The notes under the pieces: model-generated | Database searches by the model: none | What the model was told of the DNA's origin: nothing | The model's input: only the letters and a program-made list of their open reading frames with translations | Assembly: GCF_002153425.1 (NCBI RefSeq) | Contig: NZ_KZ119600.1 | Span: 810,418 to 874,417, forward strand | Direction of reading: 5' to 3' | Length of the DNA stretch: 64,000 bases | Source: Litchfieldia alkalitelluris | Lineage (GTDB): Bacteria; Bacillota; Bacilli; Bacillales; Salisediminibacteriaceae | Shown here: in pieces, positions 26,028 through 35,047 of the stretch | How the letters are laid out: each line of letters begins with the position of its first letter | Numbering within the stretch: position 1 is the stretch's first letter | Program-made: the position numbers and the translations under genes

Positions 26028-27163
26028 GACAATGCACCTTCCTTTCGTTCTTGTACGATGATTGGTACAGATAAGATGAGTTGTGTTCCTTTTTCACCTA
26101 GTAGTGTCATTTTACCATCTATTAATTCGAGACGTTCCTTCATTCCAGATAAGCCATTGCCGAAGTCTTCCGATTGTTCAAATCCAACGCCATTGTCATC
26201 TACCATAATTGTTACTTCCCCTTCTGTTTTTTCAAGGGAGACGGTACAGTGGTCTGCACCACTATGCCTTACCACATTTGTGATAGCTTCCTTTAAGCAT
26301 AGGCTGAGAATATTTTCTGTCACGCTTGGAAGGCTTTCCAGGTTCGTATCCCCATGAATATCAAAAGAAATTCCTGCAGCCTTAAGGATCGATTCAGATT
26401 CCACGAGGGACTCTGCCACAGAGGTGGAACGCATATCGGAAACAAGCTCTCGAACTTGGGCGAGGGCAGTTCTGCACGTCCGTTCCATTTCCGCTGCTTC
26501 TGTTTTTGCACGAGCGGCGTCCTTTGTTGTTAATTTAGAAACTAGCTGGGCCTTTAGGGTAAGGAGGGAAAGGGTGTGGCCCAACGTGTCATGTAAATCG
26601 CGGGCGATCCGCATTCTTTCCTCCCGCTTTACCAACTCTTCAATTCTTTCATTTGCTTCTTCTAGCCGTTGTTCCAACTCCATACGGCTGTTCATGGAAC
26701 GAATGCCAAAGGGAGAAAGGAGCATGATGAAGCAAAAGATAAGGAAAAAGAAAAGTCCTGCTCCATCAAAAGATTGGATATGAATCGAAATTGGAATAAG
26801 CAAGGCGACTGCAAACAAAACAAGAGCTCTGTAGAACGCGGTTTTGTTAGGGAACCAGCCGATAAAGTTCGCTGGGAAGAAGCCTAGAAAAATATTGTTT
26901 ATGTTATAGAAGGTTGCTAGAATCATAATGATCGCAACCTGAAGACCGAGCCAGTACACAAAGGCCTTCGTTTCGAAGGAAAAATAAAGCTGCCTGTAAG
27001 TGACAAGGAACATGGCGATTAGCAGACCGCCAACAACGAGCTTCCAACCTGATTCATCACGCAAATTATATATGGGCATGGTTACGTATATAAGGAAAAC
27101 GTATGGGAAGAAACCATATCTTCTAGGAAAAATCTCGAACCTCTTTTTTTGATCACGTGCCAT
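26024..27163 (-). CDS. yvfT: Sensor histidine kinase of the DesK/YvfT type
   Basis: About 379 residues: roughly five membrane helices without a large outer loop, then a HisKA_3 dimerisation domain with the phospho-acceptor His in RIARDLHDTLGH, and a HATPase with VDDNGVGFE and GNGLSGMKERLELI. The ATG at 27163 (MARDQKKRF) is taken, just after the permease stop; the longer frame would overlap that gene by about 60 bases. Membrane-embedded sensing is typical of this subfamily. The response regulator follows directly. Confidence 0.85.
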   Translation of the reverse strand: MARDQKKRFEIFPRRYGFFPYVFLIYVTMPIYNLRDESGWKLVVGGLLIAMFLVTYRQLYFSFETKAFVYWLGLQVAIIMILATFYNINNIFLGFFPANFIGWFPNKTAFYRALVLFAVALLIPISIHIQSFDGAGLFFFLIFCFIMLLSPFGIRSMNSRMELEQRLEEANERIEELVKREERMRIARDLHDTLGHTLSLLTLKAQLVSKLTTKDAARAKTEAAEMERTCRTALAQVRELVSDMRSTSVAESLVESESILKAAGISFDIHGDTNLESLPSVTENILSLCLKEAITNVVRHSGADHCTVSLEKTEGEVTIMVDDNGVGFEQSEDFGNGLSGMKERLELIDGKMTLLGEKGTQLILSVPIIVQERKEGALS

Positions 27164-27167
27164 AAAG

Positions 27168-27908
27168 TTACACCGCCACTTCTTGTTTACTCCTGATATA
27201 CTTCGATAATACAACAAATACGACAAGATATCCTGCTAAAACAATTAAGTTCATCCATTCCGGGTTTGCGCCACGGATAATTTGCCATGCGCCATTTCCA
27301 AAATTATAGGAAGGGAGCCAGACCCCGATATTCTGAATGAACTGTGGCATCGTATCTAGTGGCATCCACATTCCACCGGATATAGCCAGTACCATGTAAA
27401 GAAGATTACTTACCCCAGAGGCAGTATCCACTTTTTTCATTGCCCCAATCAACGTCCCTAAGGCGAGAAATGTGAAAGATCCAGCGAGTATCCAAAGATA
27501 GCTGAAGAGCCATGCTTGAACGGATAGGGAAACGCCATTAATGATCGCCCCTGCAGCGAAGATCACAATAATGGAGAACGTATGAATAACCGTTTGACCC
27601 ATCATTTTTGCAAAAAAGTAAGCACCGTCTGATAACGGGGTGATTCGCATAAATGTGGCCCACCCTTGTGACCGTTCCTCAACAAGTCGGATTCCTAGTG
27701 TCATAATCGCAGTTCCCATCACACTAAACGTGGTCATGGACATTAAATAGTGGGCCTGCCATTCCTGGGCATTGTCAATTCCTGTGTTAAAAATTCTAGT
27801 GAAAAGCACGTAAAATAAAATTGGCATCATGAGTGACCAAAACACATAATATGGGTTTCTTAATATTCTTAAGGCTTCTGCTTTACATTGCATCCAAACG
27901 GCATTCAT
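27168..27908 (-). CDS. yvfS: ABC-2 type permease (YvfS-like)
   Basis: The 246-residue integral membrane protein has about six helices, with the pattern FWSLMMPILFYVLFTRIF near the N-terminus, GGMWMPLDTMPQFIQNIG before the last helix, and a C-terminal helix LAGYLVVFVVLSKYI. It is the membrane partner of the ATPase encoded immediately upstream and fits a drug, lipid or peptide exporter. Substrate not predictable from the sequence. Confidence 0.85.
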   Translation of the reverse strand: MNAVWMQCKAEALRILRNPYYVFWSLMMPILFYVLFTRIFNTGIDNAQEWQAHYLMSMTTFSVMGTAIMTLGIRLVEERSQGWATFMRITPLSDGAYFFAKMMGQTVIHTFSIIVIFAAGAIINGVSLSVQAWLFSYLWILAGSFTFLALGTLIGAMKKVDTASGVSNLLYMVLAISGGMWMPLDTMPQFIQNIGVWLPSYNFGNGAWQIIRGANPEWMNLIVLAGYLVVFVVLSKYIRSKQEVAV

Positions 27909-28955
27909 TTAAATAACCTCCTCTTTGACAGTGAGACGCTCAAAGGCATCTTCAAGACGTCCTTGTTCAATATCGATTTCTTTAACTGGCAGCTGGCGCT
28001 CAAATAGGATTCGTAGGAGCGCGTCCGTATCACTCGTCTCCACAATGAATCTATCTCCGTTTGCGATAACTTTGGACACGATTGGTAGCTTTTTAAGGGC
28101 GAAGACAGCTTCCTTTTGGCCAAAGTGCTTGAATGTCACTGCTTTTTTGGTGAGTCTACTTTTAATTTCAGCAGGAGTGCCGTCTTCAATGACTGCTCCG
28201 TTGTGAAAAAGTATGATCCGTTCTGCCACGTCGTCAGCTTCCTGCAAGTAGTGTGTTGTAAAAATAATTGTTTTCCCCCGTGCTTTCAAATCATCGATTG
28301 TTTTCCAAAACAAGCTCCTAGATGTGACGTCCATTCCTACTGTGGGTTCATCGAAAAAAAGAAGGTCTGGGTCACCTGCCAAAGCAAGTGCAAAGGCAAG
28401 TCGACGTTTTTGTCCAGCAGATAACTTTTCTGCCCGCTTTTTTAATTCTTCTTTGGTAAATCCGGTAATCGTCACAAGCTCCTCATAGGGTAGTGGCTTC
28501 GGATAATAGCTTCGAAATAACTGGAGAATTTCCTTCACTGTTAACGCATCGATAACGCTCACTTCCTGCAGCATTGCTCCGATTCGTTCCAATACCTTTT
28601 TTTCTTTTGGCTTCTGATTGAATACCCTGACTGACCCTGTGCTAGGCTCTAGTAAACCAAGTAGCATCTTGATCGTCGTGGATTTCCCCGCCCCGTTAGG
28701 TCCGAGGATTGCTGTGATTTCCCCTTTTCTGATCGAGAAATTCAAATCATCAACTGCTTTTTTTCCTTTGAAAACTTTAGTAACGCCCTTTAACTCTGCC
28801 ATTACTAGCTCTTGGTTTGGTTCTTTCGTTTTGATTGCTTCGGTTGTTTGCGTTTTGTTCATCGCTTCGATCGTTTTCATTGCTTCTGTTGTTGTTGTTG
28901 TTGTTGTTTTTGGTTTGTTCATCGTTGCTTCCTTCGTTCTTTTCTTCGCTTCCAT
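27909..28955 (-). CDS. yvfR: ABC transporter ATP-binding protein (YvfR-like) with Thr-rich N-terminal extension
   Basis: The ATPase core starts near residue 52 (MAELKGVTKVFKGKKAV) and has Walker A GPNGAGKST, signature LSAGQKRRLA, Walker B LLFFDEPTVGMD and the H-loop THYLQEADD. Before it lie about 50 unusual residues rich in Thr, Lys, Met and Glu, including seven Thr in a row encoded by ACA repeats. GGAGGTG is seven bases before the ATG at 28955, so the extension appears to be translated; an internal start at MAELKG has no strong site. Operon: ATPase, permease, kinase, regulator. Confidence 0.85.
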   Translation of the reverse strand: MEAKKRTKEATMNKPKTTTTTTTEAMKTIEAMNKTQTTEAIKTKEPNQELVMAELKGVTKVFKGKKAVDDLNFSIRKGEITAILGPNGAGKSTTIKMLLGLLEPSTGSVRVFNQKPKEKKVLERIGAMLQEVSVIDALTVKEILQLFRSYYPKPLPYEELVTITGFTKEELKKRAEKLSAGQKRRLAFALALAGDPDLLFFDEPTVGMDVTSRSLFWKTIDDLKARGKTIIFTTHYLQEADDVAERIILFHNGAVIEDGTPAEIKSRLTKKAVTFKHFGQKEAVFALKKLPIVSKVIANGDRFIVETSDTDALLRILFERQLPVKEIDIEQGRLEDAFERLTVKEEVI

Positions 28956-29097
28956 TGTCAACCACCTCCGTTTGTCTCTATATTTAGTGTAAATGGGAGG
29001 TGGATTGTGGGTTAGTGGATTTAGTCATGAAAAAAAATGACTTTAGTCATGAAAAGGGGAGTGGGGGAGTCAAAATTAGTCCGGGTATTTTGTTATA

Positions 29098-30285
29098 TTG
29101 CAGAATGCGGCCAGGAAACTAGGAATCTTACATCAAAGCTGCCGGTAATCCCAGCCCTTATCGACAGATTTACGTTTTTGAGGATCAAAACTGCCGGTAA
29201 TCCCAGCTCTTAATCGACAGAATTGCGTTTTCAAACATCAAATCTGTCGGTAAACCTTGCTCTTATCGACAGATTAGCGTTTTTGAGGATCAAAACTGCC
29301 GTTAATCCTTGCTCTTATCGACAGTTTTGCGTTTTCAAATATCAAAACTGTCGGTAATCCCAGCTCTTATCGACAGCTTTGCGTTTTCAACCATCAAAAC
29401 AGTCGATAATCCATGCTCTAATCGACAGCTTTGCGTTTTCAAATATCAAAACTGTCGGTAATCCCAGCTCTTATCGACAGCTTTGCGTTTTCAACCATCA
29501 AAACAGTCGATAATCCATGCTCTAATCGACAGCTTTGCGTTTTCAAACATCAAAACTGTCGGTAATCCTTGCTCTAATCGACAGCTTTGCGTTTTCAACC
29601 ATCAAAACAGTCGATAATCCATGCTCTAATCGACAGATTTGTATTTTCTAACATCAAATCTGTCGTTAATCCATGCTCTAATCGACAGCTTTGCGTTTTC
29701 AACCATCAAAACAGTCGATAATCCATGCTCTAATCGACAGATTTGTATTTTCTAACATCAAATCTGTCGTTAATCCATGCTCTTATCGACAGATTAGCGT
29801 TTTCAAACATCAAAACTGCCGTTAATCCATGCTCTAATCGACAGATTAGCGTTTTCAAATATCAAATCTGTCGTTAATCCATGCTCTAATCGACAGATTT
29901 ACGTTTTCAACCATCAAATCTGTCGGTAATCCCAGCTCTAATCGACAGATTTACATTTTCAAATATCAAAACTGTCGGTAATCCCAGCTCTAATCGACAG
30001 ATTTGCGTTTTCGAGGATCAAATCTGTCTGTTATCCCAGCTCTAATCGACAGATTTACGTTTTCGAGGATCAAATCTGTCGGTAATCCCAGCCCTTATCG
30101 ACAGATTTACGTTTTTGAGGATCAAAACTGCCGTTAATCCATGCTCTAATCGACAGCTTTGCGTTTTCAAACAACAAAACAGTCGGTAATCTTTGCTCTT
30201 ATCGACAGATTAGCGTTTTCAAACATCAAAACTGTTGGTAAATAGAATCCATGCTCTTATCGACAGCTTTGCGTTTTTACTCGCG
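29098..30285 (+). repeat. Tandem array D: about 22 units of 52 bp with inverted arms
   Basis: The motif CGACAG recurs every 52 bases (29162 onward; one interval of 53 and one of about 57). A typical unit has CGACAGATTTG, then CGTTTTCAAACAT, then CAAATCTGTCG, so arms of 9-11 bases flank a 13-15 base loop; GTAATCCCAGCTCTTAT links units. Arms often covary between AAAACTGTCG and AAATCTGTCG types. The first bases (29098-29115) hold a piece of array E (GAATGCGGCCAGG). No open frame uses it. Confidence 0.9.
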
Positions 30286-30480
30286 GAATCTAGTCCGCGA
30301 TATTGCAGATTGCGGCCTAGGTTTGGAGGGACGGCGGAATCTATGCCGCATTTTGAGGAAATGCGGCATAGGTTTGGAGGGGGCGTGGAATCTAGTCCGC
30401 ATTCACCCAAAATGCGGCGAGGAAACCAAGAGAAAACAAAATCTAGTCCGCATTCAACGACAGAGAATGTGGACTAGATT
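30283..30480 (+). repeat. Tandem array E: about four 51-bp units
   Basis: Units begin AATCTAGTCCGC or AATCTATGCCGC and contain AATGCGGC; the second unit holds the dyad CTATGCCGCATTT / AAATGCGGCATAG. The three complete units are each 51 bases. The same unit recurs at 40424-40493, and a fragment occurs at 29098. It lies between array D and the permease stop codon. Confidence 0.85.
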
Positions 30481-30511
30481 GACAGCGAGCCTAAGCTCAA
30501 CACTTCAGTTT

Positions 30512-31861
30512 TTACGCAGACAAATGACTTTCATCTCCTGAATCAGGCTTCTTCTCTTTACTGTTTGGTATGATGATATTCAACACCAATACTGCTATGG
30601 CGCCGACTGCCGTACCAGAAGATAGGATATAGTTAGCAAAGTCAGGAACAGCATATAAGATTTCTGGTGGAAGAATGATTGCACCGATTGTCAGTAAGAT
30701 TGGAATACCGATGACGATCATATTTCGGTCATCAATGACGATATGTTGGATTACTTTTAACCCGTTCATAACAATGGCCACACACACAACTCCGAAAATA
30801 CCGTTAATAACTGGTGAAGGAATGCTTGTGATCAGTGCAGATAATTTAGGAATGAGTCCTAATGCTACTAGAATAATACCGGCAGCGATAATTGCCATTC
30901 TACTTGCGACACCAGTGATGGCGATGATTCCAGCGTTTGAGGAATAACCAGTTACAGGTGTACCACCAAATAAGGAACCTACGAAACAACCCATACCTTC
31001 CCCAACAGAAGCACGATTTAGTTTTTTGTCATCTAATTCTTTTCCAGTAACTTCAGACACCACGAACCAAGTACCAGTCGTTTCAATCAAGATAATCATA
31101 TAGATGAAGACCATGATTAAGATTGCTTGTAAATCAAATACTGGTGCACCGAATGGGAAGAAGCCAGGTAAAGCGAACCATTTTGCCTCTCCAACTGCTG
31201 AGAAATCCAGTGTACCGAAAAATGAAGCCGTAACTGTTCCAACAAAAATTGCTAGAATAACGGATACTAAACGGAAGAAGGTACCATATCCTTCTTGTTT
31301 TCGCCCAAGAAGAATACAAATAACTAAAACAGCCGCAGACACAAAGGCAATGAGAATGTTGTGTCCGACGTTTCCAGATGCACTATAAATGTTATTGAAG
31401 GCAGCTGGCATTAAAGAGATACCAACGATGACGATCACTGTTCCCCCTACGAGTGGAGGAATGATTTTCCTTACTACTTTTGCGAAAACTTTTAGGGGAT
31501 ATCCTAAAATTGCGATCAATAGGGCCCCAGGAATAAGACTTCCGAATACGGCTCCTAAACCGAGGTTTCCACCAATGGCACCTAAAGCACCAATCGGTAC
31601 ATACGAAGGCCCCTGAACTACAGGTAATCGAATTCCGAAGATGGTTTGAATAAGGGTTGCAATTCCTGCTGCTAAGAAACACATTTGTACAAAAAATGAT
31701 GTACCTAATGCATCCATTGCTAATAATCCTGCAATAATGATTGGGGCAATGTATAAGTCCATCGCAAGTACGTGCTGCATACCAAGGACGGTTGCTTTCC
31801 CCCAGCTTATCTTTTCGTCAACGCCAACAAAATTGTTCGGTTTTTGCTGATTCTGTTCCAC
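30512..31861 (-). CDS. Nucleobase:cation symporter-2 (xanthine/uracil permease family)
   Basis: The protein (about 449 residues) has some 12-14 membrane segments with NCS2 motifs: LGMQHVLAMDLYIAPIIIA, PVVQGPSYVPIGALG, VGEGMGCFVGSLFGGTPVTG (the QNxG-like substrate region, here GTPVTGYSSN) and ILIETTGTWFVVSEVTG. These proteins import purines or pyrimidines with H+ or Na+. GTG at 31861 is taken, eight bases after GGAG. It is divergent from the Rieske/amidohydrolase genes, suggesting that it supplies their substrate. Confidence 0.85.
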   Translation of the reverse strand: MEQNQQKPNNFVGVDEKISWGKATVLGMQHVLAMDLYIAPIIIAGLLAMDALGTSFFVQMCFLAAGIATLIQTIFGIRLPVVQGPSYVPIGALGAIGGNLGLGAVFGSLIPGALLIAILGYPLKVFAKVVRKIIPPLVGGTVIVIVGISLMPAAFNNIYSASGNVGHNILIAFVSAAVLVICILLGRKQEGYGTFFRLVSVILAIFVGTVTASFFGTLDFSAVGEAKWFALPGFFPFGAPVFDLQAILIMVFIYMIILIETTGTWFVVSEVTGKELDDKKLNRASVGEGMGCFVGSLFGGTPVTGYSSNAGIIAITGVASRMAIIAAGIILVALGLIPKLSALITSIPSPVINGIFGVVCVAIVMNGLKVIQHIVIDDRNMIVIGIPILLTIGAIILPPEILYAVPDFANYILSSGTAVGAIAVLVLNIIIPNSKEKKPDSGDESHLSA

Positions 31862-32054
31862 GTGCAATTCTCCTCTGCAAGTAATTTTTAATAAGAATAA
31901 TAGATGAAAGCTTATGTAATGAGCTAATCATTCCGAATCGATCTCTGGAAAAATTAAAACATCATGTTTTGCATTATATACAAGATGTTAACGTGTGTAA
32001 ATACAAAAGGCGTACATTTATTAATTTTATTTCGTAGAACGTTCGGTTTTTGGG

Positions 32055-32083
32055 TTGACTTTCTATATATTACTTCATAGAAT
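32055..32083 (+). promoter_or_regulatory. SigA-type promoter of the Rieske gene
   Basis: TTGACT (32055-32060), 17-base spacer, TAGAAT (32078-32083), 34 bases before the start codon. The divergent gap 31862-32054 holds no other recognisable feature. Confidence 0.65.
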
Positions 32084-32117
32084 AGAGTTAAATTAGGTTT
32101 TTGAAAGGGAGAGAGAT

Positions 32118-33095
32118 ATGTTAGTTGAAGATCAAGTGTTACGAAATGATTGGATCGTAGCTAGTAAGATAGATGATGTGAAGGAAGCACCATTACAAGT
32201 GACAATCTTGGGGGAAAGGGTTGTGCTCTTCCGTAATGAAGAAGGAATTCATGCATTTAAAGATTTATGTATTCACCGAGGGGCTGCTCTCTCATTAGGG
32301 TGTGTAAAGGATGGGAACCTTGTATGCGCCTATCATGGTTGGGAATATGATTCAGATGGGGCATGTAAGAAGATTCCACAGCTCCCAGAAGGAAGACAGA
32401 TTCCTTTGAAAGCAAAGGCAATCAAGTTTTCCACAAAGGAGGCGTATGGTTTCGTTTGGGTGAACTTAAATAATAATGAACCAGAGTTGTTCCATTATCC
32501 TGAGTTTTCAGATGACAGCTATCGCCATGTGTTATGGGGACCACAAGAAGTGAACGCAAATCCACCGAGAATCGTGGAGAACTTCCTTGATGTAGGTCAT
32601 CTTGCTTTTATCCATGAAGGATTTTTAGGAGTGCAGGAGCATCCAGTTATTAATGATTACGATATTCATTGGGAGGACGACAGGGTTTATTCCGATGAGA
32701 TCGCGATTTTTCAACCGGATCCAGACGGCTCTGGGGAGTCGAAGGACGTTTACTATACATATGAGGTGAACCGTCCGTTGAGTGTTCGTTTTACGAAAAG
32801 AGATCCTGATACGAATAACAAGTTCACGATTCTTTTGACGATCCTTCCTGTTGCAGAGCGTAAGTCGATTGCTTATGGCGTTATGTCATTTAACTATGAG
32901 AATGAATTGAGTGACGAGAAAATAGTTGAGTTTCAAGATATGATTTTTGCCCAAGATAAGCCGATTGTGGAAAACCAAAAGCCTGAGGATCTGCCTCTTG
33001 ATTTGCAAGTAGAGCTTTCCTTGAAGTGCGACATGATGAGCATTGCGTACCGTAAGTATTTGAAAAAATTAGGTGTTACTTTAGGGACGGAGTAG
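32118..33095 (+). CDS. Rieske non-heme iron oxygenase, alpha-subunit type
   Basis: The 325-residue protein has a Rieske [2Fe-2S] site (CIH and CAYH, residues about 50-73) and a mononuclear iron site DVGHLAFIH (two His near 160 and 165, with a later Asp in KCDMMSIAYRKYL). Such enzymes hydroxylate or N-/O-demethylate small ring compounds using electrons from a reductase. C-terminal features (FAQDKPIVENQKPEDLP) recall, from memory, purine N-demethylases of the NdmA group more than vanillate demethylase. No reductase gene is adjacent. Co-location with a nucleobase permease and an amidohydrolase supports an N-heterocycle substrate; this is inference. Confidence 0.85.
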   Translation: MLVEDQVLRNDWIVASKIDDVKEAPLQVTILGERVVLFRNEEGIHAFKDLCIHRGAALSLGCVKDGNLVCAYHGWEYDSDGACKKIPQLPEGRQIPLKAKAIKFSTKEAYGFVWVNLNNNEPELFHYPEFSDDSYRHVLWGPQEVNANPPRIVENFLDVGHLAFIHEGFLGVQEHPVINDYDIHWEDDRVYSDEIAIFQPDPDGSGESKDVYYTYEVNRPLSVRFTKRDPDTNNKFTILLTILPVAERKSIAYGVMSFNYENELSDEKIVEFQDMIFAQDKPIVENQKPEDLPLDLQVELSLKCDMMSIAYRKYLKKLGVTLGTE

Positions 33096-33162
33096 ATAAT
33101 AGGTTGGTTAGCAGTTCAGTTCCACACGAGTTTTTGCAAAACAGAAAGGGTGTCTTCCTAAC

Positions 33163-34491
33163 ATGAAACTAATTAAAAATGGCTATGTCTTAACAATGAA
33201 TGCAGATAAGGAAATCTTTGAGCACGGAGATGTTCTCGTAGATGGATCCGTTCTCAAGGAAATAGGGCAGATCAATGAGGCGGATTATCCTGGAGCGGAA
33301 GTGATAGACGCGGAAGGTAAAATCGTCATGCCGGGGCTTGTAAACACGCACGTCCACCTTAACCAACAGCTAGGAAGAGGGATCGCTGACGACGTGGATT
33401 TATTGACGTGGCTTCGGGAGCGGATCTGGCCATATGAGAGCAATATGACGGAGGAAGATGTGTATGTCTCTGCATTAGCTTGCTGTGCCGAGTTAATTCG
33501 TTCTGGGGTGACGACGTTTGCGGAAGCTGGAGGGCACGGGATTGATGCCATGGCTAAAGCTATAACGGAATCGGGTTTACGTGGGATTTTATCCAGATCT
33601 ACGATGGATTCTGGGGAAGGATTGCCAGCTTCATGGGTAGAGCCGACAGATGTCTGCCTGCAAAAACAAGTTGACCATTATCATAAGTGGAATAATACAG
33701 TGGATGGCCGAATTCGTTATTGGTTTAATATCCGCACGATTTTTAACGCAACAGACGAACTGCTCGTGGAAACGAAAAAGCTAGCAGATCAGTTCAATGC
33801 TGGTATACATATGCATATTGCAGAAATCGAGGACGAGGTCCAACTAGTGAAGGATACGCGTGGTGCGACGACTGCAGAGCATCTTGGAAACCTAGGGGTC
33901 TTGGGAAAAAATTTATTGTCGGTCCATACGGTGTATATGTCTGAACTTGAATTAAATTTATACCAAGAGCACGGAGTGAAGGTTTCCCATAATCCTGGTG
34001 CAGCAATGAAAGTACTTGGTTTTCCAAAGATTCCTGAAATGCTGGAAAAGGGGATTTGCGTGGCAATTGGAACGGACGGTGCACCAGCCAACAATAGAAT
34101 GGACATGTTTCAGGAAATGCACCTCACCTCTTTGATCCACAAAGGGCGGTTAGCTGATCCTCAAGTGGTTCCAGCTTATCAAGTGCTAGAAATGGCGACG
34201 AGAAACGGTGCCCAGGCGCTTCTTTGGGAGGACGAAATAGGGTCGTTAGAGGTTGGTAAAAAAGCTGATTTAATCATTGTTAATCCTGACGACTTCGGAA
34301 GTCTTCCACTTCATAATCCTGTAGGAAATCTCGTATATAGTATGAGTTCAAGCCGAGTGGAATCGTCCATGTGTAACGGGCAATGGGTGATGAAGGGTCG
34401 CAAGCTTGTTCACATCGATGAAAACGTGCTGATCGAGCAAATGAAAAAGCATGGTAGAGAGATTATTGAAAGAGCGGGGATTGTGTTGTAG
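33163..34491 (+). CDS. Metal-dependent amidohydrolase (AtzA/SAH-deaminase-like)
   Basis: The 442-residue protein belongs to the amidohydrolase superfamily that deaminates or dechlorinates N-heterocycles (SAH/MTA deaminase, guanine deaminase, AtzA/TrzN). Metal and catalytic residues are visible: THVHL (His 63 and 65), HMHIAEIE (near 217), SVHT (near 254) and GTDGAP (Asp near 304). The segment LNQQLGRGIADDVDLLTWL matches the AtzA-like subgroup. It follows the Rieske gene by 67 bases and is probably cotranscribed, so the two may act in sequence on a purine-like substrate. Confidence 0.85.
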   Translation: MKLIKNGYVLTMNADKEIFEHGDVLVDGSVLKEIGQINEADYPGAEVIDAEGKIVMPGLVNTHVHLNQQLGRGIADDVDLLTWLRERIWPYESNMTEEDVYVSALACCAELIRSGVTTFAEAGGHGIDAMAKAITESGLRGILSRSTMDSGEGLPASWVEPTDVCLQKQVDHYHKWNNTVDGRIRYWFNIRTIFNATDELLVETKKLADQFNAGIHMHIAEIEDEVQLVKDTRGATTAEHLGNLGVLGKNLLSVHTVYMSELELNLYQEHGVKVSHNPGAAMKVLGFPKIPEMLEKGICVAIGTDGAPANNRMDMFQEMHLTSLIHKGRLADPQVVPAYQVLEMATRNGAQALLWEDEIGSLEVGKKADLIIVNPDDFGSLPLHNPVGNLVYSMSSSRVESSMCNGQWVMKGRKLVHIDENVLIEQMKKHGREIIERAGIVL

Positions 34492-34632
34492 AAGGAGAGT
34501 CCTACTGGTTTGAGGTTAATGGATAGAACGGAAGATTCTTTTAGTGTGAATCTCATATTAAAAAGGTAAGGTATCTGAATCTAAAATTGTAAGATAGCAA
34601 AACCGTAATATATAACCCATTTTATAGAGTAA

Positions 34633-34690
34633 AACAAATAAGCCCTCTGAAGCTAAAAGCTACTTCAAAGGGCTTTTATTTGTTTTTGTT
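34633..34690 (+). terminator. Terminator after the amidohydrolase gene
   Basis: AACAAATAAGCCCT and AGGGCTTTTATTTGTT form a long interrupted stem with an inner AAGC/GCTT hairpin; a T-run follows. Confidence 0.75.
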
Positions 34691-35047
34691 GGTAGATACC
34701 AATAGTTTATTTGCATGAATGATAACGATGTACTAGAAAATAATTAAAGTGACGGCTTTTTGTGAGTCGAATATACTAGGTGTTTCATCATATTTTTCAG
34801 TGGCTAAAATGACGTGTTTGTTGATATTTATAGACATTCTTTTCGCAAAACTAGGCTATAAGTATCACAAAAGATGTGCGAGTAATCAATTTCAATTTTT
34901 AACTGGACAAAACACCCATATAGTACTATTCCTTTTTCTAGAATTATAATCTCATAATATTATAGATTTGGATTATTTATCCAAAGGTTGTAAATATATT
35001 CTTCTACAGCTGATAAAAATACTAGATTGAGTTATGAGGTGAAGGAA
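34691..35047. other. AT-rich intergenic region
   Basis: About 350 bp before the propeller lipoprotein. A 66-codon frame at 34749 has no ribosome site or family resemblance and is not called. Nothing else is seen. Confidence 0.4.

Noticed and set aside
20387-30480. CRISPR-like appearance of the tandem arrays
   Set aside because: The whole 52-bp unit is repeated; there are no unique spacers of constant length between invariant repeats, and no cas genes are present.
34749-34949. 66-codon plus-strand frame
   Set aside because: AT-rich region, no ribosome site, no recognisable protein pattern.
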